Source of the DNA: CAWFZT01 sp963820415
Lineage (GTDB): Bacteria; Chloroflexota; Anaerolineae; Anaerolineales; Anaerolineaceae
DNA length: 64,000 nt
Reading direction: 5' to 3'
Assembly: GCA_963820415.1 (NCBI GenBank)
Contig: CAWFZT010000008.1
Location: 558,001 to 622,000 of the forward strand
Under the pieces are notes generated by a model, which worked only from the letters and a program-made list of their open reading frames with translations, had not been told where the DNA came from and searched no databases. This document shows positions 42,223 to 50,455 of this stretch, piece after piece. Every line of letters begins with the position of its first letter. Within the stretch, counting starts at the first letter, position 1. The position numbers and the translations under genes are program-made.

Positions 42223-43583
42223 TACTCACCCACTGGAACAGGCGCAATTTCTGACTGGCGCAGCTCTTTCAGGCCGCGCTGGACGATGATGCCCACCGAG
42301 ACCGCCAGGTAACCCGAAAGCAAGGCGGCTTCGGCCAGGAAACCCAACGGGCTGACCAGCACGAACATCAAGGCCGTCTTGACCGCCCCAACCGCCGCCG
42401 TCACGTTCATCGGATAGAGCGGCATGCCAAAGGCCAGCAGCAGCGGGCGGTTCCAATAAGCCACGTTGGCTACCCCGTAACCGGCCAGCAGGATCAGGAT
42501 GGCTGGGAAAGCCGGCAGATAAGCCCCCTCCTTGAGGAGGGCCAGCAGGAAATAGCCCAACGTGCTAATCCCCAGCGTGCAGGCCCCCGTCCAGGCCAGG
42601 GCCATAATCGAGGTGCGGCGTAATAACCGGCGCAGCGGCCCCCAGGCCCTGACCGCTACCAGGCGGTTGACCTCCGGAGAGGAAGAGGATAGCATGGCAG
42701 TCACCGGCATCAGCACCACATTCATCACCGCCAGGGCGAACTTGTAATAGCCGGCCTGCAGCTTGGTGGTGAAAAAGCCCACCCACAGCACCTCGGAATC
42801 GCGGAAGATCATGTTGATCGTCCCGCTCAGATTGGTGCTGATGGCGAATCTCAACAGTTCACGGCGGCGCGGCAGCAGGGCCAGCGGCGCCCGCCACCAG
42901 CCTTCGCCGAGCAGCGGCTTCATCCAGTAGAAAGCCAGTGCCATCACCCCCAGGCCGAAGATAGCCTTGCCCGCCAGGTAGGCCACCAGCACCTGGTAGA
43001 GCCCGCCGTGCGTTACAAACACGACCAGGATCCACACCCCGGTCACGACGCTCTGCACCAGGTTCAGCAGGGCCTGCGAGCGGAAATGCCCGCCCACCTG
43101 CAGCACCGCCGTGGAGGTCTCAGTCATCAGGTTCAACAGCAGGGCCACGGCGTAGAAATTGATCCAACTCTGGGTGGGTAAATCCTTGATGATGTACACT
43201 GCCGCTAACTGCGAGCTCAGCACCAGCAGCAGGTAGGCCGCCACGGAAGTGACCGCCTCGGTCAGTCCGGCGCTCTTGATCACCGCCGCCGCCTGGTCTT
43301 TGCGACCCACAGCCAGGTACTGCCCGGAATACTTGATCACCAGCTCGCCCATGCGGAAGGAGAGCAGGCGGTTGACGCTCGAAGCATAGGTGATGACCAT
43401 GCCCAGCACGGCGAAATCCGACGGGCCGAGCAACAGGGCGGCCATAAAGCCCTGCGCGGCGGTGATCACCGAGCTGATGCCGTTGCTGCTGAAAAGATAG
43501 CCGCTGTTGCGTGTGACCAGTTGCAGCAGGCGGTCCTGGCGCCAGGTATGCCAGGCCTGCCGAGCCTGGCGCAGCAGGCTCAC
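42222..43583 (-). CDS. Wzx-like oligosaccharide flippase (MATE/MOP superfamily)
   Basis: 453 residues with about 12 helices and the typical beginning NSGYLFSSNGISSVITAAQG. Members carry undecaprenyl-linked oligosaccharide units across the membrane. The GTG at 43583 is chosen because it overlaps the previous stop as GTGA; a longer frame to 43607 would invade the epimerase. Its place between the nucleotide-sugar genes and two glycosyltransferases fits a repeat-unit export pathway. A Wzy polymerase is not obvious, although the GT-C-like neighbour at 39506 could be considered. Confidence 0.82.
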   Translation of the reverse strand: MSLLRQARQAWHTWRQDRLLQLVTRNSGYLFSSNGISSVITAAQGFMAALLLGPSDFAVLGMVITYASSVNRLLSFRMGELVIKYSGQYLAVGRKDQAAAVIKSAGLTEAVTSVAAYLLLVLSSQLAAVYIIKDLPTQSWINFYAVALLLNLMTETSTAVLQVGGHFRSQALLNLVQSVVTGVWILVVFVTHGGLYQVLVAYLAGKAIFGLGVMALAFYWMKPLLGEGWWRAPLALLPRRRELLRFAISTNLSGTINMIFRDSEVLWVGFFTTKLQAGYYKFALAVMNVVLMPVTAMLSSSSPEVNRLVAVRAWGPLRRLLRRTSIMALAWTGACTLGISTLGYFLLALLKEGAYLPAFPAILILLAGYGVANVAYWNRPLLLAFGMPLYPMNVTAAVGAVKTALMFVLVSPLGFLAEAALLSGYLAVSVGIIVQRGLKELRQSEIAPVPVGE

Positions 43584-44557
43584 GGGGTTGCCACCTGGCT
43601 GGCCCACCTGCGCTCTGCCAGGTACCAGTTCACCAGGTTGCTAACCCCCTCATCTAATGACACGCGCCCTTCCCAGCCGAGCAGCCGGCGGGCTTTGTCG
43701 ACATTGGCATAGTTGACCACGGCATCGGCGGGATGCCGCGGCAGGTATTCGATCCTGGCCGTGGTTTCCATCCGTTTCTCGATCATGCCGATCAGCGCGT
43801 TGATGTCGATCACCTGGTGGCCGCCCAGGTTGATCACCTCGAAACCCAGCGGCTTGAGGCCCAGGATGGTGCCTCGGGCGATGTCGTCGAGATAGGTGAA
43901 GCCGCGCGCCTGTTTGCCATCGCCGTTCAACCGCACCGTGCGTCCCTCGGCGATCCACTGGGTGAAGCGGAACATGACCATGTCCGGTCGCCCGGCCGGG
44001 CCGTAGACAGTGAAGTAGCGGAAGATGGTCACGTCGGTGCCGTACAGGTAATGGTAGGTATAGCACAGGCTTTCGGCGGCCTTCTTGCTCGAGGCATACG
44101 GCTGCAAGGGATGGTCGGTGTCGGCGTCTTCCGGGGTGGGCAGGGGCGGGTTGGCCCCATACACGCTGGAAGAGGAAGCCAGGACGAACTTGCCGATGCC
44201 CTTGCGCTGGCACATATCCAGCAGGTTGAGCGTGCCGGTCAGGTTGGTAGAGTAATACACCCACGGGTTCTCCACGCTGGAGCGCACGCCGGCTCGGGCG
44301 GCCAGGTTGATCACCGCATCCACGTAGCCTACCTCGGCCGACAGCTCTTTCACCTGCTGTTGGTCGGAGATGTCCATGCGCCGGAAGGTAAAGCCGGGCA
44401 GGCCCACCAGCTTTTGCAGGCGGTATTCCTTCATGCGCACGTCGTAGGCGTCGTTGAGGTTGTCCACCCCGATCACGCTGTGCCCGTCCGCCAGCAGGAA
44501 CTCCGTCACGCGTGAGGCGATAAAACCGGCCGCTCCGGTAACCAGGTATCTTGCCAT
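43580..44557 (-). CDS. NAD-dependent epimerase/dehydratase (nucleotide-sugar 4-epimerase-like)
   Basis: 325 residues, extended short-chain dehydrogenase fold. The NAD-binding loop is GAAGFIASRVTEFLL, the catalytic triad is SSSSVYG plus YASSKKAAE (Tyr-X3-Lys near residue 155). YGPAGRPDM is the sugar-nucleotide segment seen in UDP-glucuronate or UDP-N-acetylglucosamine 4-epimerases. It acts on a nucleotide sugar, plausibly the acid made by the dehydrogenase encoded immediately upstream (1-base overlap). Exact substrate not resolvable. Confidence 0.88.
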   Translation of the reverse strand: MARYLVTGAAGFIASRVTEFLLADGHSVIGVDNLNDAYDVRMKEYRLQKLVGLPGFTFRRMDISDQQQVKELSAEVGYVDAVINLAARAGVRSSVENPWVYYSTNLTGTLNLLDMCQRKGIGKFVLASSSSVYGANPPLPTPEDADTDHPLQPYASSKKAAESLCYTYHYLYGTDVTIFRYFTVYGPAGRPDMVMFRFTQWIAEGRTVRLNGDGKQARGFTYLDDIARGTILGLKPLGFEVINLGGHQVIDINALIGMIEKRMETTARIEYLPRHPADAVVNYANVDKARRLLGWEGRVSLDEGVSNLVNWYLAERRWASQVATP

Positions 44558-45879
44558 TAAAGCCTGACCACTTTGGGGTTGTTCTGCCCCAGCTTGCCCA
44601 GGGCGTTGCGCGTGTCCACCAGCAGGCTGGCTTTGGCCAGGATGGCCGGGTAATCGTAGGCCGAATGGTTGGTCACGATCACCACGCAGTCGGCCGTCTC
44701 CACCGCCTTCATCAGGTCAGGCACGCTGTCCATCTGCCAGCCGTCGTGGTCCAGGTGAGCGATGTAGGGGTCGTGGTAATTCACCACGGCGCCTTTATTG
44801 CGCAGCAGTCCGAGCACGTCCAGCGCCGGTGATTCACGCAGGTCGTCGATATCCGGCTTGTAGGCTACTCCCAGCACCAGCACCCGGCTGTCCTTGACCG
44901 ACTTGGTCCGGTTGTTCAGCGCATTTTGGACTTTATCCACCGCAAAGCGCGGCATGTTGGTGTTGACCTCATTGGCCAGCTCGATGAAGCGGGCGTTGTA
45001 GTTCAAGGCGCGCAGCTTCCACGACAGGTAGAGCGGGTCAATGGGAATGCAGTGCCCGCCCAACCCCGGCCCTGGGGTAAATTTCATGAACCCAAACGGC
45101 TTGGTGGCGGCGGCTTCGATCACTTCCCACACGTCCACCCCCAGCCGGTCGCACATGATCGCCATCTCGTTGACCAGCCCGATGTTGATCATGCGGAAGG
45201 TGTTCTCCAAAAGCTTGGCCATTTCGGCTACCTCAGTCGAAGAGACCGGAACCACCTGCTGCAGCGCCTGGCTGTACCAGGCCATCGAAGCTTCCAGGCA
45301 AGCGGGAGTAATACCGCCCACGACCTTGGGGGTGTTGATGGTAGTCCAGTCCTTGCGCCCGGGGTCGACGCGCTCCGGCGAAAAGGCCAGGAAGAAGTCC
45401 TGGCCAACTTTCAGCCCGCTGGCTTCCTCCAGACGCGGCAGCATCAGCTCGCGCGTGGTGCCCGGGTAGGTGCTCGATTCGAGCACGATCACCAGGCCAG
45501 CGTGCATGTGCTGCGCCAGGGCTTCCGTGGCGCTGCCGATGAAGGACAGGTCGGGGTCGCCATTCTTGCGCAGCGGGGTCGGGACGCAGATCGCCACCGC
45601 ATCCACCTTATCCAGGGCGGCAAAATCGGTGGTGGCCTGCAGGCGGCCCTCGCCCACCAGGCGCTTGACCTTCGCTTCGGGCACGTCCAGCACGTAGCTT
45701 TCGCCGCGCTGGATGCGGGCCACTTTGTCGGCGATCGGGTCAATCCCGATCACCTTGAAACCGGCTTCGGCAAATACCACCGCAAAGGGCAGGCCAACGT
45801 AGCCCAGTCCCAAAACGGCCACCACGGCGCTGTGGTCTTTCAAGCGCTGCAATAATGAAGTAAGAATCGGGTTTTCCAT
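44557..45879 (-). CDS. UDP-sugar 6-dehydrogenase (UDP-N-acetylhexosamine type, WbpA-like)
   Basis: About 440 residues. The N-terminal NAD domain starts AVLGLGYVGLPFAVVFAEAG; the central SSTYPGTTRELMLP and AFSPERVDPGRKDW segments and the catalytic cysteine in GPGLGGHCIPIDPLYL are those of UDP-N-acetylglucosamine or mannosamine dehydrogenases. The C-terminal domain has LGVAYKPDIDDLRESPA. It oxidises the C6 alcohol to a carboxylate in two steps. The ATG at 45879 is used; a TTG at 45888 lies closer to the AGGAG and remains possible. First gene of the second glycan cluster. Confidence 0.92.
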   Translation of the reverse strand: MENPILTSLLQRLKDHSAVVAVLGLGYVGLPFAVVFAEAGFKVIGIDPIADKVARIQRGESYVLDVPEAKVKRLVGEGRLQATTDFAALDKVDAVAICVPTPLRKNGDPDLSFIGSATEALAQHMHAGLVIVLESSTYPGTTRELMLPRLEEASGLKVGQDFFLAFSPERVDPGRKDWTTINTPKVVGGITPACLEASMAWYSQALQQVVPVSSTEVAEMAKLLENTFRMINIGLVNEMAIMCDRLGVDVWEVIEAAATKPFGFMKFTPGPGLGGHCIPIDPLYLSWKLRALNYNARFIELANEVNTNMPRFAVDKVQNALNNRTKSVKDSRVLVLGVAYKPDIDDLRESPALDVLGLLRNKGAVVNYHDPYIAHLDHDGWQMDSVPDLMKAVETADCVVIVTNHSAYDYPAILAKASLLVDTRNALGKLGQNNPKVVRL

Positions 45880-45895
45880 TATCGGCAATATTCTC

Positions 45896-46540
45896 CTAAA
45901 ACAGGCTTAATTGGGTTGGTTCATCTTCTTGAGGAGCGGCCGGCGGATCAGCGGAGGTTGGCTTCATTTCCGGCTGAGACTGCCGGGCCTGCTCGATATA
46001 ACCCGGCAGGCGCTTGAAATCGCGCTCGAGGATTGGCTTTAGAGAAGCCTGGTGCAGAGCCGCGGCGGGGTGATACATCGGCACGATCAGCCGGCCGCGC
46101 ATCCAGGAGGCCTGGCCGTGAACTTCGCCAATTTTGGCCAGGGGCATAAAGCGCGCCATAGAAAAACGGCCGAGGGTGACGATCACCTTCGGGTTGATCG
46201 CCTCGATCTGTCGTTCGAGGTAATCGCTGCAGGCAGCCAATTCCTCGGGCAGGGGGTCGCGGTTGCCGGGCGGGCGGCATTTGACCACGTTGGTGATGAA
46301 CACCTTCTCGCGCTGCAAGCCGCAGGCCGCCAGCAGCTCGTCGAGGAACTTGCCAGCCGCCCCGACAAAAGGCCGGCCCTGCTCGTTTTCGTAAAAGCCC
46401 GGGCCCTCGCCGATGAACATCACTGTAGAGTCGACCGGGCCTTCGCCAGGCACAGCCCGTTTGCGCGAATAATGCAGGGTGCATTTCTCGCAAACAGAAA
46501 CCTGTTGACCGATTTCAGCCAATATTTCAGCCGCTTTCAC
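45896..46540 (-). CDS. Family 4 uracil-DNA glycosylase (Fe-S type)
   Basis: 214 residues. It removes uracil from DNA. C17 and C20 (VCEKCTL), plus cysteines in NVVKCRPPGNRDP and ELAACSDYL, are the four iron-sulfur ligands. The uracil pocket motif is GEGPGFYENEQGRPFVG and the second motif is PMYHPAAAL. The start is the GTG at 46540, preceded by GGAGG at six bases. The last residues are QLSLF, the consensus sliding-clamp-binding peptide, after an acidic/proline linker, so it is probably tethered to the replication clamp. Confidence 0.93.
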   Translation of the reverse strand: MKAAEILAEIGQQVSVCEKCTLHYSRKRAVPGEGPVDSTVMFIGEGPGFYENEQGRPFVGAAGKFLDELLAACGLQREKVFITNVVKCRPPGNRDPLPEELAACSDYLERQIEAINPKVIVTLGRFSMARFMPLAKIGEVHGQASWMRGRLIVPMYHPAAALHQASLKPILERDFKRLPGYIEQARQSQPEMKPTSADPPAAPQEDEPTQLSLF

Positions 46541-46574
46541 TGCCAGCCTCCATAAATTTATTGGGGTTCCAGAG

Positions 46575-46756
46575 ATTTCCGGGGCTTCCTGCCGTAATTC
46601 TATCGCGCAATTTCAGATTTTGGGGGGTGGTGTGCTATTGCACGCTTGTGATTCCCAGCAGTTGCACTGCTGGGCTCCTGGGGCAGCTTGCAGTACAACT
46701 GCAAGCCATCCTGCGCCCTTATTTCCCAAAATCCGAGTCCTTCCACGGGAAATCAA
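46575..46756. repeat. Palindromic element, copy C (long form)
   Basis: Its right end on the minus strand (GATTTCCCGTGGAAGG, then CGGATTTTGGG) matches copy A at 284-379, and its core TGTGC-TATT-GCACGCT resembles the core of A. Inside lie two further hairpins, CCCAGCAGTTGCACTGCTGGG at 46653-46673 being one and GCTTGCAGT/ACTGCAAGC-type around 46686-46704 the other. It sits between the UDG gene and the rimI gene on the same strand. Confidence 0.6.
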
Positions 46757-46766
46757 AGATCCTGGT

Positions 46767-47273
46767 CTATTCTAACAGATGCTGTAAGGTTTCGGGTTCC
46801 AAATTGTGCAAAGACAGCAATAAAGCATCCTCGTTATTATCCACATAATAGTGCGAGCGCACCCCATCCTCGACAAAGCCAAATTTGCGGTACAGCGCCT
46901 GGGCGTTCGGGTTGCTGCGACGCACCTCCAGAAAGACCGTGCGAGCGCCGCGCTCATAGGCATCCAGCAAGGCGTGCGCCAGCAAGCGCTGGCCGATGCC
47001 GCGCCGCCGGTATTGCGGGTGGGTAGCCAGGGTGCCAACGTGGACCTCATCGACCACCAGCCAGATCACCAGCATGCCGACGATCCAGGCTTGACCAGAA
47101 GCCTCCCGCCATTCGGCCACCCAGGGGCGCGAGGCCAGGTTCTCAGTGACTTCGTAGCGGAATGAACGGCTCGACCAGGGCAGGGAAAAGGATTTAGTGT
47201 CGATATCATATACCTGCTCGACGTCTGCCACCGTCATCAGCCGGAAGACGACTGTCGCCTCACCCCCCGTCAC
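46767..47273 (-). CDS. rimI: Ribosomal-protein-alanine N-acetyltransferase RimI-like
   Basis: 168 residues from the GTG at 47273, chosen because it overlaps the tsaB stop as GTGA; the longer open frame upstream is a shadow of tsaB. GNAT fold: FRLMTVADVEQVYDID, SFSLPWSS, then the acetyl-CoA loop HPQYRRRGIGQRLLAH and the end RRSNPNAQALYRKFGFVEDG, matching RimI. It acetylates protein N-termini. Clustering with tsaB and tsaE is frequent and supports the assignment. Confidence 0.9.
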   Translation of the reverse strand: MTGGEATVVFRLMTVADVEQVYDIDTKSFSLPWSSRSFRYEVTENLASRPWVAEWREASGQAWIVGMLVIWLVVDEVHVGTLATHPQYRRRGIGQRLLAHALLDAYERGARTVFLEVRRSNPNAQALYRKFGFVEDGVRSHYYVDNNEDALLLSLHNLEPETLQHLLE

Positions 47274-47938
47274 GCCGGGATCGCCTCCGCCACGTGCAGG
47301 TAGATCGGCGCCAGCGAGATCACCTCGGCCACCTGGCCGTCCTGCCAGCGCTGCCAGGCCAGTTCGGCCAGGTAAGAAGGCCGGCGCAGGGATTGGGCGG
47401 GCGAAGCCAGGATGACATTCTTGCGCTTGCGGCCCAACACCTGGCGTTCGACGGCGGTCAGCTCGCCGCATACCAGGGTCGGTTTTTGGATCTGGCGGGA
47501 AAGCTCTTCCAGGCTGTAGACTTTCGCTTCCCCCTGTACCTGCCAGGCGCCTTCTACGGCGGCATACCATCCAACCGCCAGGCGGCCCCGGCCGGCCTGC
47601 AGAATGGCTGCCAGCGAGTACCCCTGCACCGGCTGGGCGGCGGCGAGGAAGTCCAGGGTGGGAATGCCCACCACGGGCAGCTTCAGCGCCAGGGCAATGC
47701 CTTTGACCATCGCCAAGCCAATGCGCAGGCTGGTGAAAGAGCCCGGGCCGAGGGCCACTCCCAGGGCCTGCAGGGCGCTCATGGAGACATTGCAGCGCCG
47801 GAACAGGCTATCCAGGGCCGGCGCCAGCTCGACGGTATGGTGGCTGTGCGTCTGCCAGATCATCTCACCCACTACCTGGGTGCCATCAAACAGCGCCAGG
47901 CCCACCGACTGGGTCGAAGAATCCACCGCCAACAGCAT
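47270..47938 (-). CDS. tsaB: tRNA threonylcarbamoyladenosine synthesis protein TsaB
   Basis: 222 residues with the ASKHA-fold start LLAVDSSTQSVGLALFDG and the family segments HSHHTVELAPALD and GVALGPGSFTSLRIGLAM. TsaB partners TsaD in making the t6A modification next to the anticodon. tsaE ends two bases before its start and rimI overlaps its end, so tsaE-tsaB-rimI is one unit. tsaD is not in this window. Confidence 0.94.
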   Translation of the reverse strand: MLLAVDSSTQSVGLALFDGTQVVGEMIWQTHSHHTVELAPALDSLFRRCNVSMSALQALGVALGPGSFTSLRIGLAMVKGIALALKLPVVGIPTLDFLAAAQPVQGYSLAAILQAGRGRLAVGWYAAVEGAWQVQGEAKVYSLEELSRQIQKPTLVCGELTAVERQVLGRKRKNVILASPAQSLRRPSYLAELAWQRWQDGQVAEVISLAPIYLHVAEAIPA

Positions 47939-47940
47939 GG

Positions 47941-48435
47941 CTACCCTCCAAAGACGTACCGGCGAAAATTCACCAGCAAACGTTCGTAGCGTTCCCCGTG
48001 AGGATTGAAAATCATGCCGCGCTGTTCGTCAGCCATCCAGCGCATTTTTATCCAGAGACTATTGGCCGGCAGCGCCGCGGCAATACGTTCTGCCCATTCT
48101 ACCACTAAAGCGCCGGTCTCCAGCATGAGGGTCAGGTCGAGGTCTTCCGCTTCGCCCGCCTTCTGCAGCCGGTAACAGTCCAGGTGCCTCAGCGATTTAC
48201 CGTCCGGACGGCGGTACATATTGACCAGCACGAAGGTTGGGCTGGAGACCGGGTCGAGCGAGCCCCACCCCTGGGCCATTCCCTGTACCAACGTAGTTTT
48301 GCCAGTCCCCAGCTCGCCCGAAAGGCAGACCAGATCACCCATCTGCAGCAGCGCTCCAAGGCGTAAACCCAACCGCCGGGTCTGCTCGGGACCCCGGCTG
48401 AAAAATTCCAAGGTGCGCGCATCGAGGATTGGCAT
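47941..48435 (-). CDS. tsaE: tRNA threonylcarbamoyladenosine synthesis ATPase TsaE
   Basis: 164 residues. Walker A is CLSGELGTGKTTLVQGMA near residue 38, followed by VSSPTFVLVNMY, HLDCYRL and VVEWAERI, the ordered motifs of the TsaE family. It supplies the ATPase activity needed for turnover of the TsaBD complex. It follows the GT28 gene after two bases. Confidence 0.94.
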   Translation of the reverse strand: MPILDARTLEFFSRGPEQTRRLGLRLGALLQMGDLVCLSGELGTGKTTLVQGMAQGWGSLDPVSSPTFVLVNMYRRPDGKSLRHLDCYRLQKAGEAEDLDLTLMLETGALVVEWAERIAAALPANSLWIKMRWMADEQRGMIFNPHGERYERLLVNFRRYVFGG

Positions 48436-48437
48436 TT

Positions 48438-49592
48438 TCAGTCCATCTCTCCAGCTTTGCGCCCGACCTGGGCGACCAGCCAGCGGGCTATTTCACGGGT
48501 GGCTTGAGGGCGGGCCAGCTCGCAGGAACGGGCGGCGAAGCGCTGGCGTTCGCCTGGATCCTCCAGCCAACTCTTGACCAACTCGGCGGTCTGTTCGGGG
48601 TGCGGAGCCCACAGGCCAGCGCCCTCATTGACCACATAAGTGACGTTGCCATCTTCCTGCCCGGGCACGCGGCTGTAAAGGATCATGGGCAGGCCGGCGA
48701 TAAAGCCCTCGCTGATCGTGCCTGGGCCGGCCTTGGTCACCAGGATATCGGCGGCGCGCATAAAATCGGGCATCTCGTTGACGAAGCCGTAAATGAAGGT
48801 CGGCATGTTCCAGTCGTGCCCTTCGATGTGGGCGCGCAGCTTGCGGTTACGCCCGCAAATGACCACCAGGGCAGCCCGGCAGTTAGCGTTCTGGATAGCC
48901 AGGGCGTTCTGTTCCAGGGGGCCCATGCCATCTCCGCCGCCAACCAAGAGCACCACGGGCAGGTCCACCGGCCAGCCTATTTTCTTGCGCAGCAGGGTGC
49001 GGTCACCCATCGGTTGGCAAAAGCGATCGGCGACCGGCATACCGACCACCTTCACCCGGCGTGGGTCGAGGCCGTTTTTCAGGGCGTGCAGGCGGGCGAT
49101 CTCGGTGGAGACGATCACCAGGTCGGCGCGCGGGTCGTACCAGGAGGCATGCGTGGAAACCATGTCGGTGACCACGGTGGCGAAGGGCACGCGGCGGCGT
49201 TTACCCAGGGCGCGCAGTACCAGGGTGTTGGCAATCGGGTGCAACGAAACTAGCAGATCACAGGGATTCTCATCCACCAGGCGGTGCACCGACCGGCGCA
49301 CCAGCGGGTAGACCATCGAATAAAAGGAGCGGATGCGGCGCCGCCCATTGCTCACCTCGTAGCTGAATTTCCAGAAATCCTTCATGGCAGATAGGGCCGG
49401 CCAGAATTGTGGGGCACGGTTGAACGGAATCGGGGCGTATTCTGTGAAAATATCGACCATTGCCATGGCATATTGGCCAGGAAACTCCAGGTTGATCGCC
49501 TCAATGATTGCTTCAGCCCCGCTTCGATGGCCTCCCCCGGTATCCGAAAACAGGAAAACGATTTGTGGTTTTTCAAGTTGTGGATGATCCAT
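48438..49592 (-). CDS. GT28 glycosyltransferase, MGDG-synthase/diglucosyl-diacylglycerol type
   Basis: 384 residues from the ATG at 49592; the open frame upstream overlaps DUF951. The N-terminal domain begins FLFSDTGGGHRSGAEAI, the signature of monogalactosyl-diacylglycerol synthases, and the C-terminal domain has VVLLVGGGDGMGPLE and TKAGPGTISEGFIAGLPMIL, the UDP-sugar site. It would add a hexose to diacylglycerol or a related lipid. Its start overlaps DUF951 by 20 bases and tsaE follows after two bases, so lipid glycosylation is co-transcribed with t6A genes. Confidence 0.87.
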   Translation of the reverse strand: MDHPQLEKPQIVFLFSDTGGGHRSGAEAIIEAINLEFPGQYAMAMVDIFTEYAPIPFNRAPQFWPALSAMKDFWKFSYEVSNGRRRIRSFYSMVYPLVRRSVHRLVDENPCDLLVSLHPIANTLVLRALGKRRRVPFATVVTDMVSTHASWYDPRADLVIVSTEIARLHALKNGLDPRRVKVVGMPVADRFCQPMGDRTLLRKKIGWPVDLPVVLLVGGGDGMGPLEQNALAIQNANCRAALVVICGRNRKLRAHIEGHDWNMPTFIYGFVNEMPDFMRAADILVTKAGPGTISEGFIAGLPMILYSRVPGQEDGNVTYVVNEGAGLWAPHPEQTAELVKSWLEDPGERQRFAARSCELARPQATREIARWLVAQVGRKAGEMD

Positions 49593-49782
49593 CAGGTCCT
49601 CGTGTGACGACCGCTTTGATCCGGCGAGCCAGCTCCCGGCGTGGCAGCAGCACTCTGCGGTTGCAGCGGCAGCATTCCAGTCCGATATCGGCCCCCAGCC
49701 GCACCACCTTCCATTCAAAACCCCCACAGGGGTGCGCCTTCCGCAAGCGGACCACATCGCCCAGCCTAATATCCTCGAGCAC
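49573..49782 (-). CDS. DUF951 family protein
   Basis: 69 residues matching DUF951: LGDVVRLRKAHPCGGFEW, VVRLGADIGLECCRCNRRVLLPR. The conserved Cys in HPCG and the CxxC pair (CCRC) look like a small metal or nucleic-acid-binding fold; the function is unknown. The GTG start at 49782 is preceded by TATAAT at exactly six bases, so the transcript is probably leaderless. First gene of the tsaE-tsaB-rimI operon. Confidence 0.85.
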   Translation of the reverse strand: MLEDIRLGDVVRLRKAHPCGGFEWKVVRLGADIGLECCRCNRRVLLPRRELARRIKAVVTRGPDGSSTT

Positions 49783-49788
49783 GATCAG

Positions 49789-49810
49789 ATTATACCACCC
49801 ATGTTATAAT
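49789..49810. promoter_or_regulatory. Back-to-back leaderless promoters
   Basis: TATAAT on the minus strand (49794-49789) is followed by six bases and the GTG at 49782. TATAAT on the plus strand (49805-49810) is followed by six bases and the ATG at 49817. Both transcripts would start at or next to the start codon. The two -10 boxes are 10 bases apart, so the promoters must compete. Confidence 0.65.
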
Positions 49811-49816
49811 GCCTTT

Positions 49817-50455
49817 ATGTTCGGTCTTACGCCCGTAATATTTATAACCCGGATTATTACCCTGGTTATTGCTCTGACATTTCATGAATTTTCACACGCC
49901 TGGGTGGCTGATTCGCTGGGGGACGACACCCCCCGCGCCAACGGGCGCTTGACCCTCAACCCGCTGCACCACCTGGACCCGATCGGGTCGCTGCTGCTGC
50001 TGGTAGCAGGTTTCGGCTGGGCAAAACCTGTGCCGATCAACGCTTATCTACTGCAGCGCCGCACGCCAGCGGGTGTGATGTGGGTCTCCCTGGCCGGCCC
50101 GGCCGCCAATTTCCTCCTGGCGCTGGTGGGCGCCATTCCGCTGCGCTTGGGGCTGGCGGGCGTCCTGCCGCTGTCTTCAGTTTTGTATGAATTTATCGCC
50201 GGTTTCATCCAGATCAACCTACTCTTGATGGTCTTCAACCTGATCCCGATTACCCCCCTGGATGGGGAAAAAATTGCTGAATATTTCCTGCCGCCCACCT
50301 GGGCGCGCAAGCTGGAAAACATCGCTCCCTACGGGCCTGTGATCCTGATGGCGGTTATTTTCGTCCTACCCTTACTGAGAATCGACGTGCTCGGGGCGGT
50401 CATGTACCCGGTAATAAACTCCCTGTTCAACTTACTTGCAGGAGCCCACGGATGA
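49817..50455 (+). CDS. Site-2 protease family (M50) membrane protein
   Basis: 212 residues from the ATG at 49817; the longer frame upstream is not supported. The zinc site HEFSH lies near residue 20 in ALTFHEFSHAWVADSLGD, and the second motif is FNLIPITPLDG with the metal-binding Asp. Four to five helices. This short class of intramembrane metalloprotease cleaves membrane-embedded substrates, but its targets are unknown. The next gene overlaps by four bases (ATGA). Confidence 0.9.
   Translation: MFGLTPVIFITRIITLVIALTFHEFSHAWVADSLGDDTPRANGRLTLNPLHHLDPIGSLLLLVAGFGWAKPVPINAYLLQRRTPAGVMWVSLAGPAANFLLALVGAIPLRLGLAGVLPLSSVLYEFIAGFIQINLLLMVFNLIPITPLDGEKIAEYFLPPTWARKLENIAPYGPVILMAVIFVLPLLRIDVLGAVMYPVINSLFNLLAGAHG

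Noticed and set aside
47274..47570. N-terminal extension of RimI to 47570
   Set aside because: An Arg/Pro-rich shadow of tsaB; the GTG at 47273 overlaps the tsaB stop and gives the normal family length.
49508..49816. N-terminal extension of the site-2 protease upstream of 49817
   Set aside because: It lies opposite the GT28 and DUF951 genes, is low in motif content, and the -10 box would be inside it.
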